Source: Marinoscillum pacificum (GTDB taxonomy: Bacteria > Bacteroidota > Bacteroidia > Cytophagales > Cyclobacteriaceae). Taken from it: a DNA stretch of 64,000 nt. Position numbers and translations under genes: made by a program. The notes below the pieces were generated by a model. That model was not told the origin of the DNA and did no database searches. It worked only from the letters and a program-made list of their open reading frames with translations. The stretch is from NCBI RefSeq assembly GCF_024714495.1, contig NZ_JAMZMJ010000006.1:310001-374000 (forward strand), given 5' to 3'. This document shows positions 36,035 through 44,696 of this stretch, one piece after another. Each line of letters starts with the position of its first letter. Positions within the stretch are counted from its first letter, which is position 1.

Positions 36035-37339
36035 ATGAATTCAATTACTAAGCACATTTTCAGTCTTGTGTTCGTGATCTCAGCAGCAGCAGCGGTTGCA
36101 CAACCAGGATGGAATTGGGGAGATTCAGTGGACAAAGCAAAAGAGAAGAACGCACTTTATGCAGACTTTGTAAAAGCGGAAAACTGGAACGCAGCGATAG
36201 GACCACATTCGTGGTTGTTAAAAAACACTCCTGATTTGAATGCTTCTATCTATATCAATGGAGCAAAAATCTACGAAGGATTGGCAGAATCTACAGAAGA
36301 CAAGGCTAAAACTTTGGAGTACCAGGAGAAGGCACTTGAAATGTATGATTTGAGAATCAAATATTTCGATGACGAAGCGGATGTACTTAATAGAAAAGCT
36401 AACACTGCTTATAAATACTATAAAGGTACCCAGTCTAAGTACCCTGAGCTTTATGCGCTATTCAATAGAGCGTTTGAGGTGAATGGCGTAGACTTTTATA
36501 CTGCGAACCTTACAGCCTATATGGATGTAATCAGAAGATATAAGTTGACTGGTGGTGATGTGTCTGATGAGGAAGTATTTGAAAAATACACTCAAATTTC
36601 TGATACCTTCGAAAAAATAAAAGCAAACGGTGGTAACGCTGACAAGATTGACAGATACATGGATATCGTTGATAAAATGTTGACGGCTACTGTGAAAGTG
36701 GATTGTGAATTCGTAGTTCAGAAATTGGGACCAAAATTCCATGAAACGAAAGATGTGAAATTGGCAAAAACCATTTTCGCATTGATGATTCAGCAAAAGT
36801 GTACGGATGATCCGTTGGCAATGGAAGCTGCTATGGTGGTGAACGAAACTTCTCCTGACTATGGTATCGCAAAATTCATTGCTCAGAAGGCAGCTGCTGA
36901 AGGAGATAAAGCAAGAGCACAAGAATATTTCGAAAAGGCCGTTGAATTGACAGATGACAATTCTAAGAAATCAGAAGTTTACTTGAGCTTAGCTAGAACT
37001 CAGGCTGGATCAACTAAGTCTGGTGCGAGATCAAGTGCAAGAAGAGCTTTGGCATTTGATCCATCTAACAAAGAAGCGTATGTCTTCATCGGTGACCTTT
37101 ACATGAACAGTTATGATGACTGTAAAGAAGGAGTGAGCCGTGTGAAAGATAGAGGTGTATTCCTTGCTGCTTATGAGATGTATCAGAAAGCTGGTGATTC
37201 TCAAAGAATGGCATCTGCGAAAGCTCAGTTCCCTTCTATTGAAGAAATCTTCAATGAAAACATGAAAGAAGGAGAAAGCCTGACTGTAGGATGTTGGATC
37301 AACGAAACTGTAAAACTTGAAAGAAGACCTGCTAATTAA
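36035..37339 (+). CDS. Secreted TPR-repeat protein of unknown function
   Basis: 434 aa. Signal peptide (residues about 1-22, ending AAAAVAQ). The mature protein is helical, with degenerate TPR units; the clearest are KALEMYDLRIKYFDDEADVL, FIAQKAAAEGDKARAQEYFE and VYLSLARTQAG. Two Cys (KVDCEFVVQ, QQKCTDD) and one in the tail (VGCWINETV). Periplasmic or outer-membrane associated. Follows the barrel gene by 10 bp. A terminator begins 20 bases after its stop. Confidence 0.85.
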   Translation: MNSITKHIFSLVFVISAAAAVAQPGWNWGDSVDKAKEKNALYADFVKAENWNAAIGPHSWLLKNTPDLNASIYINGAKIYEGLAESTEDKAKTLEYQEKALEMYDLRIKYFDDEADVLNRKANTAYKYYKGTQSKYPELYALFNRAFEVNGVDFYTANLTAYMDVIRRYKLTGGDVSDEEVFEKYTQISDTFEKIKANGGNADKIDRYMDIVDKMLTATVKVDCEFVVQKLGPKFHETKDVKLAKTIFALMIQQKCTDDPLAMEAAMVVNETSPDYGIAKFIAQKAAAEGDKARAQEYFEKAVELTDDNSKKSEVYLSLARTQAGSTKSGARSSARRALAFDPSNKEAYVFIGDLYMNSYDDCKEGVSRVKDRGVFLAAYEMYQKAGDSQRMASAKAQFPSIEEIFNENMKEGESLTVGCWINETVKLERRPAN

Positions 37340-37359
37340 TAAGGTTAAAACATATTTTC

Positions 37360-37394
37360 AAACGGTCATGACGTTCGTTCATGACCGTTTTTTT
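37360..37394 (+). terminator. Terminator hairpin that contains the lptC start codon
   Basis: A perfect 12-bp stem, AAACGGTCATGA (37360-37371) with TCATGACCGTTT (37379-37390), a 7-nt loop, then TTTT. It has every mark of a rho-independent terminator for the upstream TPR gene. The lptC ATG (37368-37370) lies in the left arm. Confidence 0.9.
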
Positions 37395-37916
37395 GTTTGG
37401 GCTATAGTGTGCTTACTAGCCTGTATGGGTATATCATGTGAAGACAAAAAAGACATCCTGAACCAGGAAGTTTATGAAGGTCCTACCATATCCATGGATA
37501 GCATCTTCACCAAGATGAGCGACTCAGCTAGAGTGCGCGTTATCTTAAAAGCGCCTAAGCAAAACAACTTTGAAACCGGAGACCGTGAGTGGACAAAAGG
37601 TCTCTATTTGGAGTATTTGGATAAAGACGGAACCATTCTCTCCACATTCAAAGCTGATTACGTCTACTACACTTCTCAGGATGATCTTTACAAAGCCGAA
37701 GGCAACGTGGTAGTGACCAATTCCGATACTGGAGATGAATTGAATACTGAGGAACTATTTTGGGATCCCTCCAAAGAAGAGTTTTTCACTGAGCGATTTG
37801 TTACCATCCAGGAAGGTGATAATATTCACACCGGAGAAGGCCTTACTGCAGATCAGGATTTTTCCAATTACAAAATACACAAACCTCAAGGGACCATGTT
37901 CCTTGATGACCTATGA
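37368..37916 (+). CDS. lptC: LPS export protein LptC
   Basis: Periplasmic, membrane-tethered component of the lipopolysaccharide export bridge, about 182 aa. The N-terminus gives a good signal (VHDRFFVWAIVCLLACMGIS then Cys), suggesting a lipoprotein or single anchor. The beta-jellyroll follows: YLEYLDKDGTILSTFKADYV, DDLYKAEGNVVVTNSDTGDE, ELFWDPSKEEFFTE and IHTGEGLTADQDFSNYKIHK, all typical. The open frame extends upstream to a TTG at 37317, inside the previous gene, but the ATG at 37368 fits the signal peptide. Its 5' end lies in a terminator hairpin. It overlaps the next small gene by 4 bp. Confidence 0.9.
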   Translation: MTFVHDRFFVWAIVCLLACMGISCEDKKDILNQEVYEGPTISMDSIFTKMSDSARVRVILKAPKQNNFETGDREWTKGLYLEYLDKDGTILSTFKADYVYYTSQDDLYKAEGNVVVTNSDTGDELNTEELFWDPSKEEFFTERFVTIQEGDNIHTGEGLTADQDFSNYKIHKPQGTMFLDDL

Positions 37917-38083
37917 AACTCTTAGACTATATTCTATTTTCGCTAACTGCGGCTTTTTTAGTAATCGGTATTTATGAGGTGATGGCGGTAGGAATCGGCC
38001 AGGCTTATAGCCCATTAATGATATCGGTTATATTACTTTTTGTATTTTGGTATCGAAAGTCACAACGAGAGCAAAAGAAATAG
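37913..38083 (+). CDS. Small two-helix membrane protein
   Basis: 56 aa. ATG overlaps the lptC stop (ATGA). Two predicted membrane helices: about residues 8-27 (LFSLTAAFLVIGIYEVMAVG) and about 35-47 (LMISVILLFVFW), then a positively charged tail (YRKSQREQKK), giving a short loop between. The tight overlap with lptC and 15-bp distance to the next gene support a real gene. No family recognised; a partner of LptC or of the CNNM protein is an inference from position. Confidence 0.75.
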   Translation: MKLLDYILFSLTAAFLVIGIYEVMAVGIGQAYSPLMISVILLFVFWYRKSQREQKK

Positions 38084-38098
38084 TATTTTTATTAAGCA

Positions 38099-39373
38099 AT
38101 GGAAGATCCCTCGCTCTACATGGGCATATTTGTTTGCCTACTTTTTTCAGCCTTCTTCTCGGGAATTGAGATAGCCTTTATCTCTGCAGATAAACTGCAT
38201 ATTGAGGTAATGAGTAAGAAAGGAACCTTTACGGGTAAAATCCTTTCTGAATTCGTCACCAAGAAATCCCATTTTCTGGCAACGATGCTGGTTGGTAACA
38301 ATATGAGCATCGTGCTTTACGGTATCCTCATGGCTAAACTACTTGAGCCATGGTTATATGGTTATTTTACTTCGGATATTGCTGTGCTTGTTTTACAGTC
38401 ATTATTGTCAACAATCATCGTATTAATTACGGCGGAGTTTCTACCGAAGAGCTTGTTCATGCTCAATCCCGATACCATGTTGACGGTTTTTGCATTACCA
38501 ATGGCAGCTATTTATTACTTACTGTATCCAGCGGTATGGGTAATTACCGGAGTTTCCAGGTTTATGATTGTTAAGGGTCTTCGCTTTGCTTATTCGGAGG
38601 ATAAGCCCGTTTATGGACTCACAGACCTGAATAATTATATCAAGAAAAACATTCTCAACATCGAGCAGGAGGAAGAGCCTGAGATTGATGCGAAGATTTT
38701 TAATAATGCCATTGAATTCAAGACCATTCGAGTTCGTGAGTGCATGATCCCGCGTACGGAAATTATTGCGGTGGATGTGAATGATGATATCGCTGAACTA
38801 AAGGAAGAGTTTATCGAGAGTGGCCATTCTAAAATTCTGGTGTACAAGGAATCAATTGACGAAGTGATTGGCTATTGCCATTCGTTGGAACTATTCAAGA
38901 AGCCAGAGAAGATCAAGGATATTCTTACACCAATTTTGATCGTTCCAGAAACGATGTTGGCCAACGAACTCTTAATCCAATTTATCACCGAGCGTAAGAG
39001 CATTGCCTTGGTCGTTGATGAATATGGAGGTACTTCCGGGATTGTCACTATGGAGGATGTCATCGAAGAGATATTTGGTGAAATCAGAGATGAGCATGAT
39101 GATGAATACCTGGAAGAGGAGCAAATTGACGAAAGCAACTTCATACTAAGCGCGCGTCATGAAGTAGATTATCTCAATGACAAGTACGATTGGGAGCTTC
39201 CTGTCGGTGAATATGACACTTTAGGTGGTCTTATTTTGGCATTTCATGAAGATATTCCGACTGTAAACGAGGCAATTTTGATCCCGCCATTCCATTTTAC
39301 CATCTTCACAATGGAAGAAAACCGCATTGACAAGGTTAAATTGACCATTTTGGACAGAGAAGAAGCGTTGTAA
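38099..39373 (+). CDS. CNNM/CBS-domain protein (HlyC/CorC family, GldE-like)
   Basis: 424 aa. N-terminal CNNM membrane domain of about four helices (LLFSAFFSGIEIAFISADKL, FLATMLVGNNMSIVLYGILM). A CBS pair follows (about residues 205-330: VRECMIPRTEIIAVDVNDDI, VVDEYGGTSGIVTMEDVIEE) and a C-terminal CorC/HlyC domain (YDTLGGLILAFHEDIPTVNE). Family members are linked to Mg2+/Co2+ efflux. In gliding Bacteroidota a relative, GldE, supports motility-protein function. Which applies here is unknown. Confidence 0.9.
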   Translation: MEDPSLYMGIFVCLLFSAFFSGIEIAFISADKLHIEVMSKKGTFTGKILSEFVTKKSHFLATMLVGNNMSIVLYGILMAKLLEPWLYGYFTSDIAVLVLQSLLSTIIVLITAEFLPKSLFMLNPDTMLTVFALPMAAIYYLLYPAVWVITGVSRFMIVKGLRFAYSEDKPVYGLTDLNNYIKKNILNIEQEEEPEIDAKIFNNAIEFKTIRVRECMIPRTEIIAVDVNDDIAELKEEFIESGHSKILVYKESIDEVIGYCHSLELFKKPEKIKDILTPILIVPETMLANELLIQFITERKSIALVVDEYGGTSGIVTMEDVIEEIFGEIRDEHDDEYLEEEQIDESNFILSARHEVDYLNDKYDWELPVGEYDTLGGLILAFHEDIPTVNEAILIPPFHFTIFTMEENRIDKVKLTILDREEAL

Positions 39374-39415
39374 ATCAAAGGTTTAGAATCATTTTTTAAT
39401 TAGTGCACATGTGGT

Positions 39416-39423
39416 TATTTTTG
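39416..39423 (+). promoter_or_regulatory. -7 box for the PpiD-like gene
   Basis: TATTTTTG followed by CC fits TAnnTTTG, 31 bases before the ATG at 39455, in the 81-bp gap after the CNNM gene. At the -33 position TTT is found rather than TTG. Confidence 0.5.
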
Positions 39424-39454
39424 CCGTCTTCAAAAAAACTACGCATAATAAATT

Positions 39455-41608
39455 ATGGCGCTGATTAACACTTTACGGAAGAGAATGGGCAAGATCGTTG
39501 TTGCTTTTGTAGCATTCTCGATGTTTGCATTCATTCTGACGGATCTTTTCCAATCCAACTCTACGCTTTTTGGTAGTAATGACAGAAATGTAGCTGAAAT
39601 AGCTGGCACTGATATCTCATATGAGCAGTTCCAGGCTAAGGTTCAGGAGCTTTCTTATGTTTTCGCAGTAAACAATGGTAGAGAGCCATTGGCAAACGAG
39701 CAAAAACAAATTAGAGATCAAGCATGGAACGCATTAATCCTTGAAAACGCATATTACCCTCAATTTTCAGAACTTGGAATTCAAGTAACTGAAGACGAGC
39801 AGCTGGACATGGTTCAGGGAAATAACATTCACCCTCAAATCAAGCAATTCTTTACTGACCCTAATACAGGAGAGTTTAGCAAAGCGAACGTTACACAATT
39901 TTTAAGCTCATTGAGCAACCCTCAGGCTGCTGCACAAAGAGCGTCTTGGGTTTCTTTTGAGCAAAGTCTTCTTCAAAACAGACTAGTAAGCAAATATGCC
40001 AGCTTGATGGAGAACTCTGATTTTGTAACAAAAGAAGAAGCAAAAGCGAAATATGTTGCTCAAAACAGTAACATGTCTGTTGATTACTTCTATGTTCCTT
40101 TCTTCAGTGTTAAAGACAGCATGTTCAATATCTCAGATTCTGAGATGGAGTCTTACTTGTCTAGCCATAGCGAGCAATATCAAAGAGAAGAGTCAAGAAG
40201 CATTAGCTATGTTTCATTCAACATTGAGCCATCTGCTGATGATAGTGCGTTTGTAAGAGATGAGATCAGAGCTTTGGCTGAAGGTTTCGCTACAGCTGAT
40301 AATGACTCCATCTATGCAATGAGAAATTCAGATGGTACTAATTACTTCAGAACTATCAACGATCCAGGGTTGATCCCAGTTGGTTTGGTTGGTGCTGAAG
40401 TAGGTACTGTTTCAGCACCAGTTTTGACCAACGGAGTATATACGGTTCAAAAATTGTCTGACATCACAGAAGGTGACGAAGCATTCGTGAAAGCACGTCA
40501 TATCTTGATTGAGTCTGATGGAACATCTGCTTCTGCAAAGGATGAGGCTAGAGCTAAAGCGAACGATATCTTGAGGCAATTGAAGAGAGGTGCTGATTTC
40601 GCAGAACTTGCTGCTGAGAACAGTGCTGACCAGTCAAACGCAAACAATGGTGGAGACCTTGGTTGGTTTGGTGAAGAAGGAAGCTTCGTTCAGTCTTTCA
40701 AAGATGCAGTATTTGCTCACAAAGGAACAGGATTGTTGGCTGAGCCAGTTGAGACTTCATTTGGTTTCCATATCATCAGAATTGATGAGCCTAAAACATA
40801 CACAGCATATAAAGTTGCTGTAATCGAAAAAGAACTTTTCGAAAGCGATGCTACTTTGAACGAAACTTACAGACAAGCTGATCTTTTAGCTTCTAATAGT
40901 GATGATACTGAGTCATTCATTGCTAAAGCAGAAGAAGCAGGTCTTCAAGTAAGAAACGCAAGCAACATTGCTAAAAATGATTCTAGAGTTGGAGTAATCA
41001 CTGATGCAAGAGCAATCACACTTTGGTTGTACAATGATGCTGAAGTAGACAAAGTTTCTGACGTATTTGAATTGGACAACACATATGTAGTGGCTGTGAT
41101 GACAGGTCGTCAAATGGAAGGTACTGCTAAGTTGAGCCAGGTTAGAAATGAAATCGAAAGCAAAGTATTGAATGAGAAGAAGGCGAAATTCATCAAGGAT
41201 AAAATTGCTGGTCTAAGTGCTGGTGATTTTGATGCGATGAAAGAAGCTTACGGTACTGAAGCTAGAACTGGTTCTGCAGATCTTACATTGAACAGTAACT
41301 CATTTCCGAATGTAGGTTTCGCTCCTGAGGCAGTAGGTGTAGCATTCTCTTTAGAAGAAGGTGAAAAAACTGCAGCTTTTGAAATCACAAACGGTGTATT
41401 GGTACTTTCTGCCACTTCTAAAACATTAGCTTCTGACCAGGAGAACTACGACTCGTACAAAACTACTGTTGCGAATGAGCGTAAGTCAAGACAAACGGTA
41501 ATCGCTAACTTCCCATTAAGCTTCTCTCCATTGTTTGTGCCACAAGCACTTGACAATGCAGTAAAAGAGTTTGCTGACATTGAGGATAAGAGATACAAAT
41601 TCTTCTGA
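39455..41608 (+). CDS. PpiD/SurA-like periplasmic peptidyl-prolyl isomerase, membrane anchored
   Basis: 717 aa. One N-terminal membrane helix (IVVAFVAFSMFAFILTDLF), then a SurA_N-like helical region (about residues 45-240: ISYEQFQAKVQELSYVFAVN). A parvulin domain is visible in the middle (about 345-445: VKARHILIESDG, AEENSADQSNANNGGDLGWF, FGFHIIRIDEP), then a further helical region. Such proteins aid folding of envelope proteins emerging from Sec. It has its own promoter box and is closed by a terminator at 41636. Confidence 0.93.
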   Translation: MALINTLRKRMGKIVVAFVAFSMFAFILTDLFQSNSTLFGSNDRNVAEIAGTDISYEQFQAKVQELSYVFAVNNGREPLANEQKQIRDQAWNALILENAYYPQFSELGIQVTEDEQLDMVQGNNIHPQIKQFFTDPNTGEFSKANVTQFLSSLSNPQAAAQRASWVSFEQSLLQNRLVSKYASLMENSDFVTKEEAKAKYVAQNSNMSVDYFYVPFFSVKDSMFNISDSEMESYLSSHSEQYQREESRSISYVSFNIEPSADDSAFVRDEIRALAEGFATADNDSIYAMRNSDGTNYFRTINDPGLIPVGLVGAEVGTVSAPVLTNGVYTVQKLSDITEGDEAFVKARHILIESDGTSASAKDEARAKANDILRQLKRGADFAELAAENSADQSNANNGGDLGWFGEEGSFVQSFKDAVFAHKGTGLLAEPVETSFGFHIIRIDEPKTYTAYKVAVIEKELFESDATLNETYRQADLLASNSDDTESFIAKAEEAGLQVRNASNIAKNDSRVGVITDARAITLWLYNDAEVDKVSDVFELDNTYVVAVMTGRQMEGTAKLSQVRNEIESKVLNEKKAKFIKDKIAGLSAGDFDAMKEAYGTEARTGSADLTLNSNSFPNVGFAPEAVGVAFSLEEGEKTAAFEITNGVLVLSATSKTLASDQENYDSYKTTVANERKSRQTVIANFPLSFSPLFVPQALDNAVKEFADIEDKRYKFF

Positions 41609-41635
41609 TAAGAAGATAAGAAATATACAAAACCT

Positions 41636-41665
41636 AAAGCCAGTGATTTTCACTGGCTTTTTTTT
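41636..41665 (+). terminator. Rho-independent terminator after the PpiD-like gene
   Basis: Stem AAAGCCAGTG / CACTGGCTTT (10 bp) with an ATTTT loop and eight T in a row at its 3' side. Only 11 bases separate the U-run from the next ATG (41677). Confidence 0.93.
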
Positions 41666-41676
41666 ACCTTGAGATT

Positions 41677-41937
41677 ATGAGTTGGGATATAGAATCATTT
41701 CGACAAAAGCTGGAAGATCAGCATGAGTTTCCAGGCACTTATAAGTTCAAATTCATTGTTCCTCATGAAAAGCGTGATGAAATTGTTGAGGTACTTCCTT
41801 TAGGAGATATCAAATACCGAGATAGTTCCAACAAAAAATACGTAAGTGTGACTGCAGAGGCCGAAATGGAAACAAGTCAGGCGGTATTGGATGTTTATAT
41901 AGAAGCCAACAAGATAGAAGGCTGTATCGCTTTATAA
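41677..41937 (+). CDS. DUF493 family (YbeD-like) protein
   Basis: 86 aa ferredoxin-like-fold protein: FRQKLEDQHEFPGTYKFKFI at the N-terminus and KYVSVTAEAEMETSQAVLDV in the second half match DUF493. E. coli YbeD is of unknown function, with an ACT-like fold. It starts directly after the terminator and is followed by the pterin dehydratase gene 12 bp away. Confidence 0.85.
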   Translation: MSWDIESFRQKLEDQHEFPGTYKFKFIVPHEKRDEIVEVLPLGDIKYRDSSNKKYVSVTAEAEMETSQAVLDVYIEANKIEGCIAL

Positions 41938-41949
41938 ACCGAAAACACT

Positions 41950-42183
41950 ATGTGGAAAGAAGAAGATAACCGATTAAAGAAGACATTTGAGTTTAAAGAC
42001 TTTGTAGAGGCGTTTGGCTTTATGAGTCAGGTGGCTATTATCGCTGAGAAAATGAACCACCATCCAAACTGGAGCAATGTCTACAATACCGTGTCTTTTG
42101 AATTGAATACACATGATGCTGGTGATGTGGTTACCGAAAAGGATCACAAACTGGCAGCTGCTATTGATGATTTAGTTAAGTAA
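41950..42183 (+). CDS. 4a-hydroxytetrahydrobiopterin dehydratase (PCD/DCoH family)
   Basis: 77 aa. The family signature is complete: [20 protein letters not shown], then [17 protein letters not shown], giving the three His residues of the active site. It regenerates dihydropterin after aromatic amino-acid hydroxylation; no phenylalanine hydroxylase is nearby, so a pterin-cofactor role elsewhere is possible. It is somewhat shorter than the usual ~95 aa at the N-terminus. Stop and next ATG share one base. Confidence 0.9.
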   Translation: MWKEEDNRLKKTFEFKDFVEAFGFMSQVAIIAEKMNHHPNWSNVYNTVSFELNTHDAGDVVTEKDHKLAAAIDDLVK

Positions 42184-42863
42184 TGGAAGAAACAAGGCTT
42201 TACCTGGTGCCAACTCCTATTGGCAATTTGGCGGACATTACTTACCGTGCGGTAGAAGTATTAAAATCTGTTGATAAAATACTGGCTGAGGACACACGTA
42301 CCTCAGGTGTCTTGTTAAAACATTACGGCATTAATACGCCCACAGAGAGCTTTCACGCATTCAATGAGCACAAACGTACTGAAGGCATCATAGAGCGTCT
42401 CCAGAGCGGCGAAAGGCTGGCGTTGATTACCGATGCTGGTACTCCAGGTATTTCCGATCCAGGCTTTATGCTTGCACGTGCAGCGGCTGAAGCCGATATA
42501 AAAGTGGAGTGCCTTCCGGGAGCGACCGCCTTTGTTCCGGCTTTGGTCAAATCAGGATTGCCATCAGACAAATTTGTATTTGAAGGATTCCTGCCACACA
42601 AAAAAGGAAGGCAAACTCGTCTGAAAATATTATCCGAGGAGACCAGAACAATTGTTTTTTACGAATCTCCACATCGTCTGATGAAGACTTTGGAGCAATT
42701 TGTAGAGTTCATTGGGCCAGAACGAAGTGTTTCAGTTTCCCGAGAGCTGACTAAGAAATTCGAAGAAACTGTAACAGGACCATTACCAGAAGTGATAGAT
42801 CATTTTAAAAATCACACTGTAAAAGGCGAGTTTGTAGTTATCTTAGAAGGACGAAATGACTAA
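42183..42863 (+). CDS. rsmI: 16S rRNA (cytidine-1402-2'-O)-methyltransferase RsmI
   Basis: SAM-dependent tetrapyrrole-methylase-fold enzyme, 226 aa. N-terminal LYLVPTPIGNLADITYRAVE, KILAEDTRTSGVLLKHYGI, the Gly-rich LITDAGTPGISDPGF and ATAFVPALVKSGLPSDKFVF, FEGFLPHKKGRQTRL are diagnostic. The C-terminal small domain of E. coli RsmI is absent, as in many relatives. It overlaps the following gene by 8 bp. Confidence 0.95.
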   Translation: MEETRLYLVPTPIGNLADITYRAVEVLKSVDKILAEDTRTSGVLLKHYGINTPTESFHAFNEHKRTEGIIERLQSGERLALITDAGTPGISDPGFMLARAAAEADIKVECLPGATAFVPALVKSGLPSDKFVFEGFLPHKKGRQTRLKILSEETRTIVFYESPHRLMKTLEQFVEFIGPERSVSVSRELTKKFEETVTGPLPEVIDHFKNHTVKGEFVVILEGRND

Positions 42864-43647
42864 CCTCCAAGATATCACATTAGCTACCGCAGAACTTGCG
42901 AAAACTACTGCTCAGTTCATCGCTGAAGAAGCGGCTAATTTCTCCAAAGATAAAGTAGAGCTCAAAGGAAAGAGCGACCTGGTTTCTTATGTTGATAAGG
43001 AAACAGAAAGGAAATTGGTAGCGGGTCTAACGGAAATTTTGCCGGAAGCGGGTTTCATTACAGAGGAAAACACGATCTCTCAAGATAAGAAAGCTTACAC
43101 TTGGGTGATTGACCCATTGGATGGAACCACCAACTTTGTACATGGTTTGCCTGCTTATGCCATAAGCATCGGATTGATGCATGGAGATGATGTGGTGGCT
43201 GGGGTAATTCATGAAGTTACTCGAAGTGAAACCTTCTATGCGTGGAAAGATGGCGGTGCTTTTATGAATGGTGCACCAATTCATGTGACCGATGCTGCTT
43301 CCATAGATGAGAGTTTGTTTGCTACTGGATTCCCAATCTATAATTTTGAAAAACTTGATGACTACCTGGCTATCCTGAATGAGCTCATGAAAGATGCACA
43401 CGGACTTAGAAGAGTAGGGAGTGCGGCTACTGATATGGCTTATGTAGCATGTGGTAGATACGAAGCATTTTTCGAATACAACCTCAATCCATGGGACGTA
43501 GCTGCTGGAGTAATCCTGGTAAAAGAAGCAGGTGGATTTATCTCCGACTTTAAAGGTGGCTCAGATTTCTTATTTGGACGAGAAATGGTTGCTGCTGGTC
43601 CGGTTCATCCAAAATTGCTTGAGGTGATCAAGAAGCATTGGTATTAA
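42856..43647 (+). CDS. Inositol monophosphatase family protein
   Basis: 263 aa, Mg2+-dependent sugar-phosphatase fold. Metal-binding motifs: ITEENTISQ, WVIDPLDGTTNFVHGLP (residues about 83-99) and the C-terminal NPWDVAAGVILVKEAGGFIS. Members also include SuhB-like and CysQ-like enzymes; the substrate cannot be assigned. Co-transcribed with rsmI (8-bp overlap). Ends 4 bp inside the convergent radical SAM gene. Confidence 0.92.
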   Translation: MTNLQDITLATAELAKTTAQFIAEEAANFSKDKVELKGKSDLVSYVDKETERKLVAGLTEILPEAGFITEENTISQDKKAYTWVIDPLDGTTNFVHGLPAYAISIGLMHGDDVVAGVIHEVTRSETFYAWKDGGAFMNGAPIHVTDAASIDESLFATGFPIYNFEKLDDYLAILNELMKDAHGLRRVGSAATDMAYVACGRYEAFFEYNLNPWDVAAGVILVKEAGGFISDFKGGSDFLFGREMVAAGPVHPKLLEVIKKHWY

Positions 43648-44687
43648 GCCCAAACCTTAGTTCCTTCCGTGCAGTTTTTGCACATCTCAATGTCTTCTCT
43701 AGAGTGCAATAAGGTGTTTCTAAAGGAGGTATAGGCACCTGATGTCCAGATATCTTTAAAAGACTCCTTTGTGGTATTGCCAAAAACATGCTGCGCGTTT
43801 TTGTCAAAACAGCATGGAACTACTCTGCCATCCCAGGTAATTACACAAGAATGCCACATACGCCAGCATTCGTTTTCCATCGCATTCTTAATGCCGTATT
43901 GGCCATTGTCAAGCTGACGGTAGCGTGCGTATTTTTCAATGGTAGGGATCAAGTCATTGCCAAACTCATAGTCATAGATTTGAGCAGTTTTAAACCCTAA
44001 CTGGTCCACACCATACTGTTTGGCCATTTCTTTGATCTGAGGAATCTCGTGTTCGTTAGGTCTCACCACCAGAAACTGCCACAGGATGTGTGGATGCTTC
44101 TTACCGAGTGCTTTTTTAGCAGTAACCATATTTTTGGTTCCTTCCAGTACTTTGTCCAGCTTGCCTTCTTTTCGATAAGACTCATAAGTCTCCTGCGTGG
44201 CGCCATCTATGGAGATGATCAATCGATCCAAACCGGATTCGATGGTTTTATAAGCCGTTTCCTCGTTTAGGAAATGAGCATTAGTAGAAGTAGCTGTATA
44301 GATACCTCTATCAGACGCATATTTGATCATTTCATGCAAATGCTTGTGCAAATACGGTTCTCCCTGAAAATAGAAAATCAAGTAGGAGAGTGTGTCGCCA
44401 ATTTCATCGATGAGGTTATAGAAATGATCCGGATCGAGATTACCTGTAGGTCGAGTGAAAGAACGTAAACCGCTAGGACATTCCGGGCATCGAAGATTAC
44501 ACGCCGTTGTGGGTTCTATCGAGATGCTAATGGGCAATCCTTTGATCTCGGGATTTTTCGTTTTTCTGGATTTTTGGAACGAGCTGTATACCTGCCATGC
44601 GTTATTTAGGCGTTTAAGGGTTAGCTTTGAGGCCAATCGGTAGCTATCACTCAGATTGATATACATAAGGTTAAACTTATAAACCAT
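43644..44687 (-). CDS. Radical SAM/SPASM domain protein
   Basis: About 347 aa. The radical SAM cluster motif is EPTTACNLRCPECPSG (C-x3-C-x2-C, about residue 60), followed by IFYFQGEPYLHK and IISIDGATQETYESYRKEG. A C-terminal SPASM segment is visible: CVITWDGRVVPCCFDKN and IEMCKNCTEG. SPASM members mature peptides or modify small molecules; no short precursor gene is seen beside it. Two starts are possible, ATG 44687 or ATG 44666; the shorter leaves 30 bp to the divergent gene. Function unknown. Confidence 0.88.
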   Translation of the reverse strand: MVYKFNLMYINLSDSYRLASKLTLKRLNNAWQVYSSFQKSRKTKNPEIKGLPISISIEPTTACNLRCPECPSGLRSFTRPTGNLDPDHFYNLIDEIGDTLSYLIFYFQGEPYLHKHLHEMIKYASDRGIYTATSTNAHFLNEETAYKTIESGLDRLIISIDGATQETYESYRKEGKLDKVLEGTKNMVTAKKALGKKHPHILWQFLVVRPNEHEIPQIKEMAKQYGVDQLGFKTAQIYDYEFGNDLIPTIEKYARYRQLDNGQYGIKNAMENECWRMWHSCVITWDGRVVPCCFDKNAQHVFGNTTKESFKDIWTSGAYTSFRNTLLHSREDIEMCKNCTEGTKVWA

Positions 44688-44696
44688 TACCCGAAT

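Noticed and set aside
37317-37367. TTG start for lptC inside the preceding gene
   Set aside because: The ATG at 37368 gives a standard signal peptide; the added 17 residues would spoil it.
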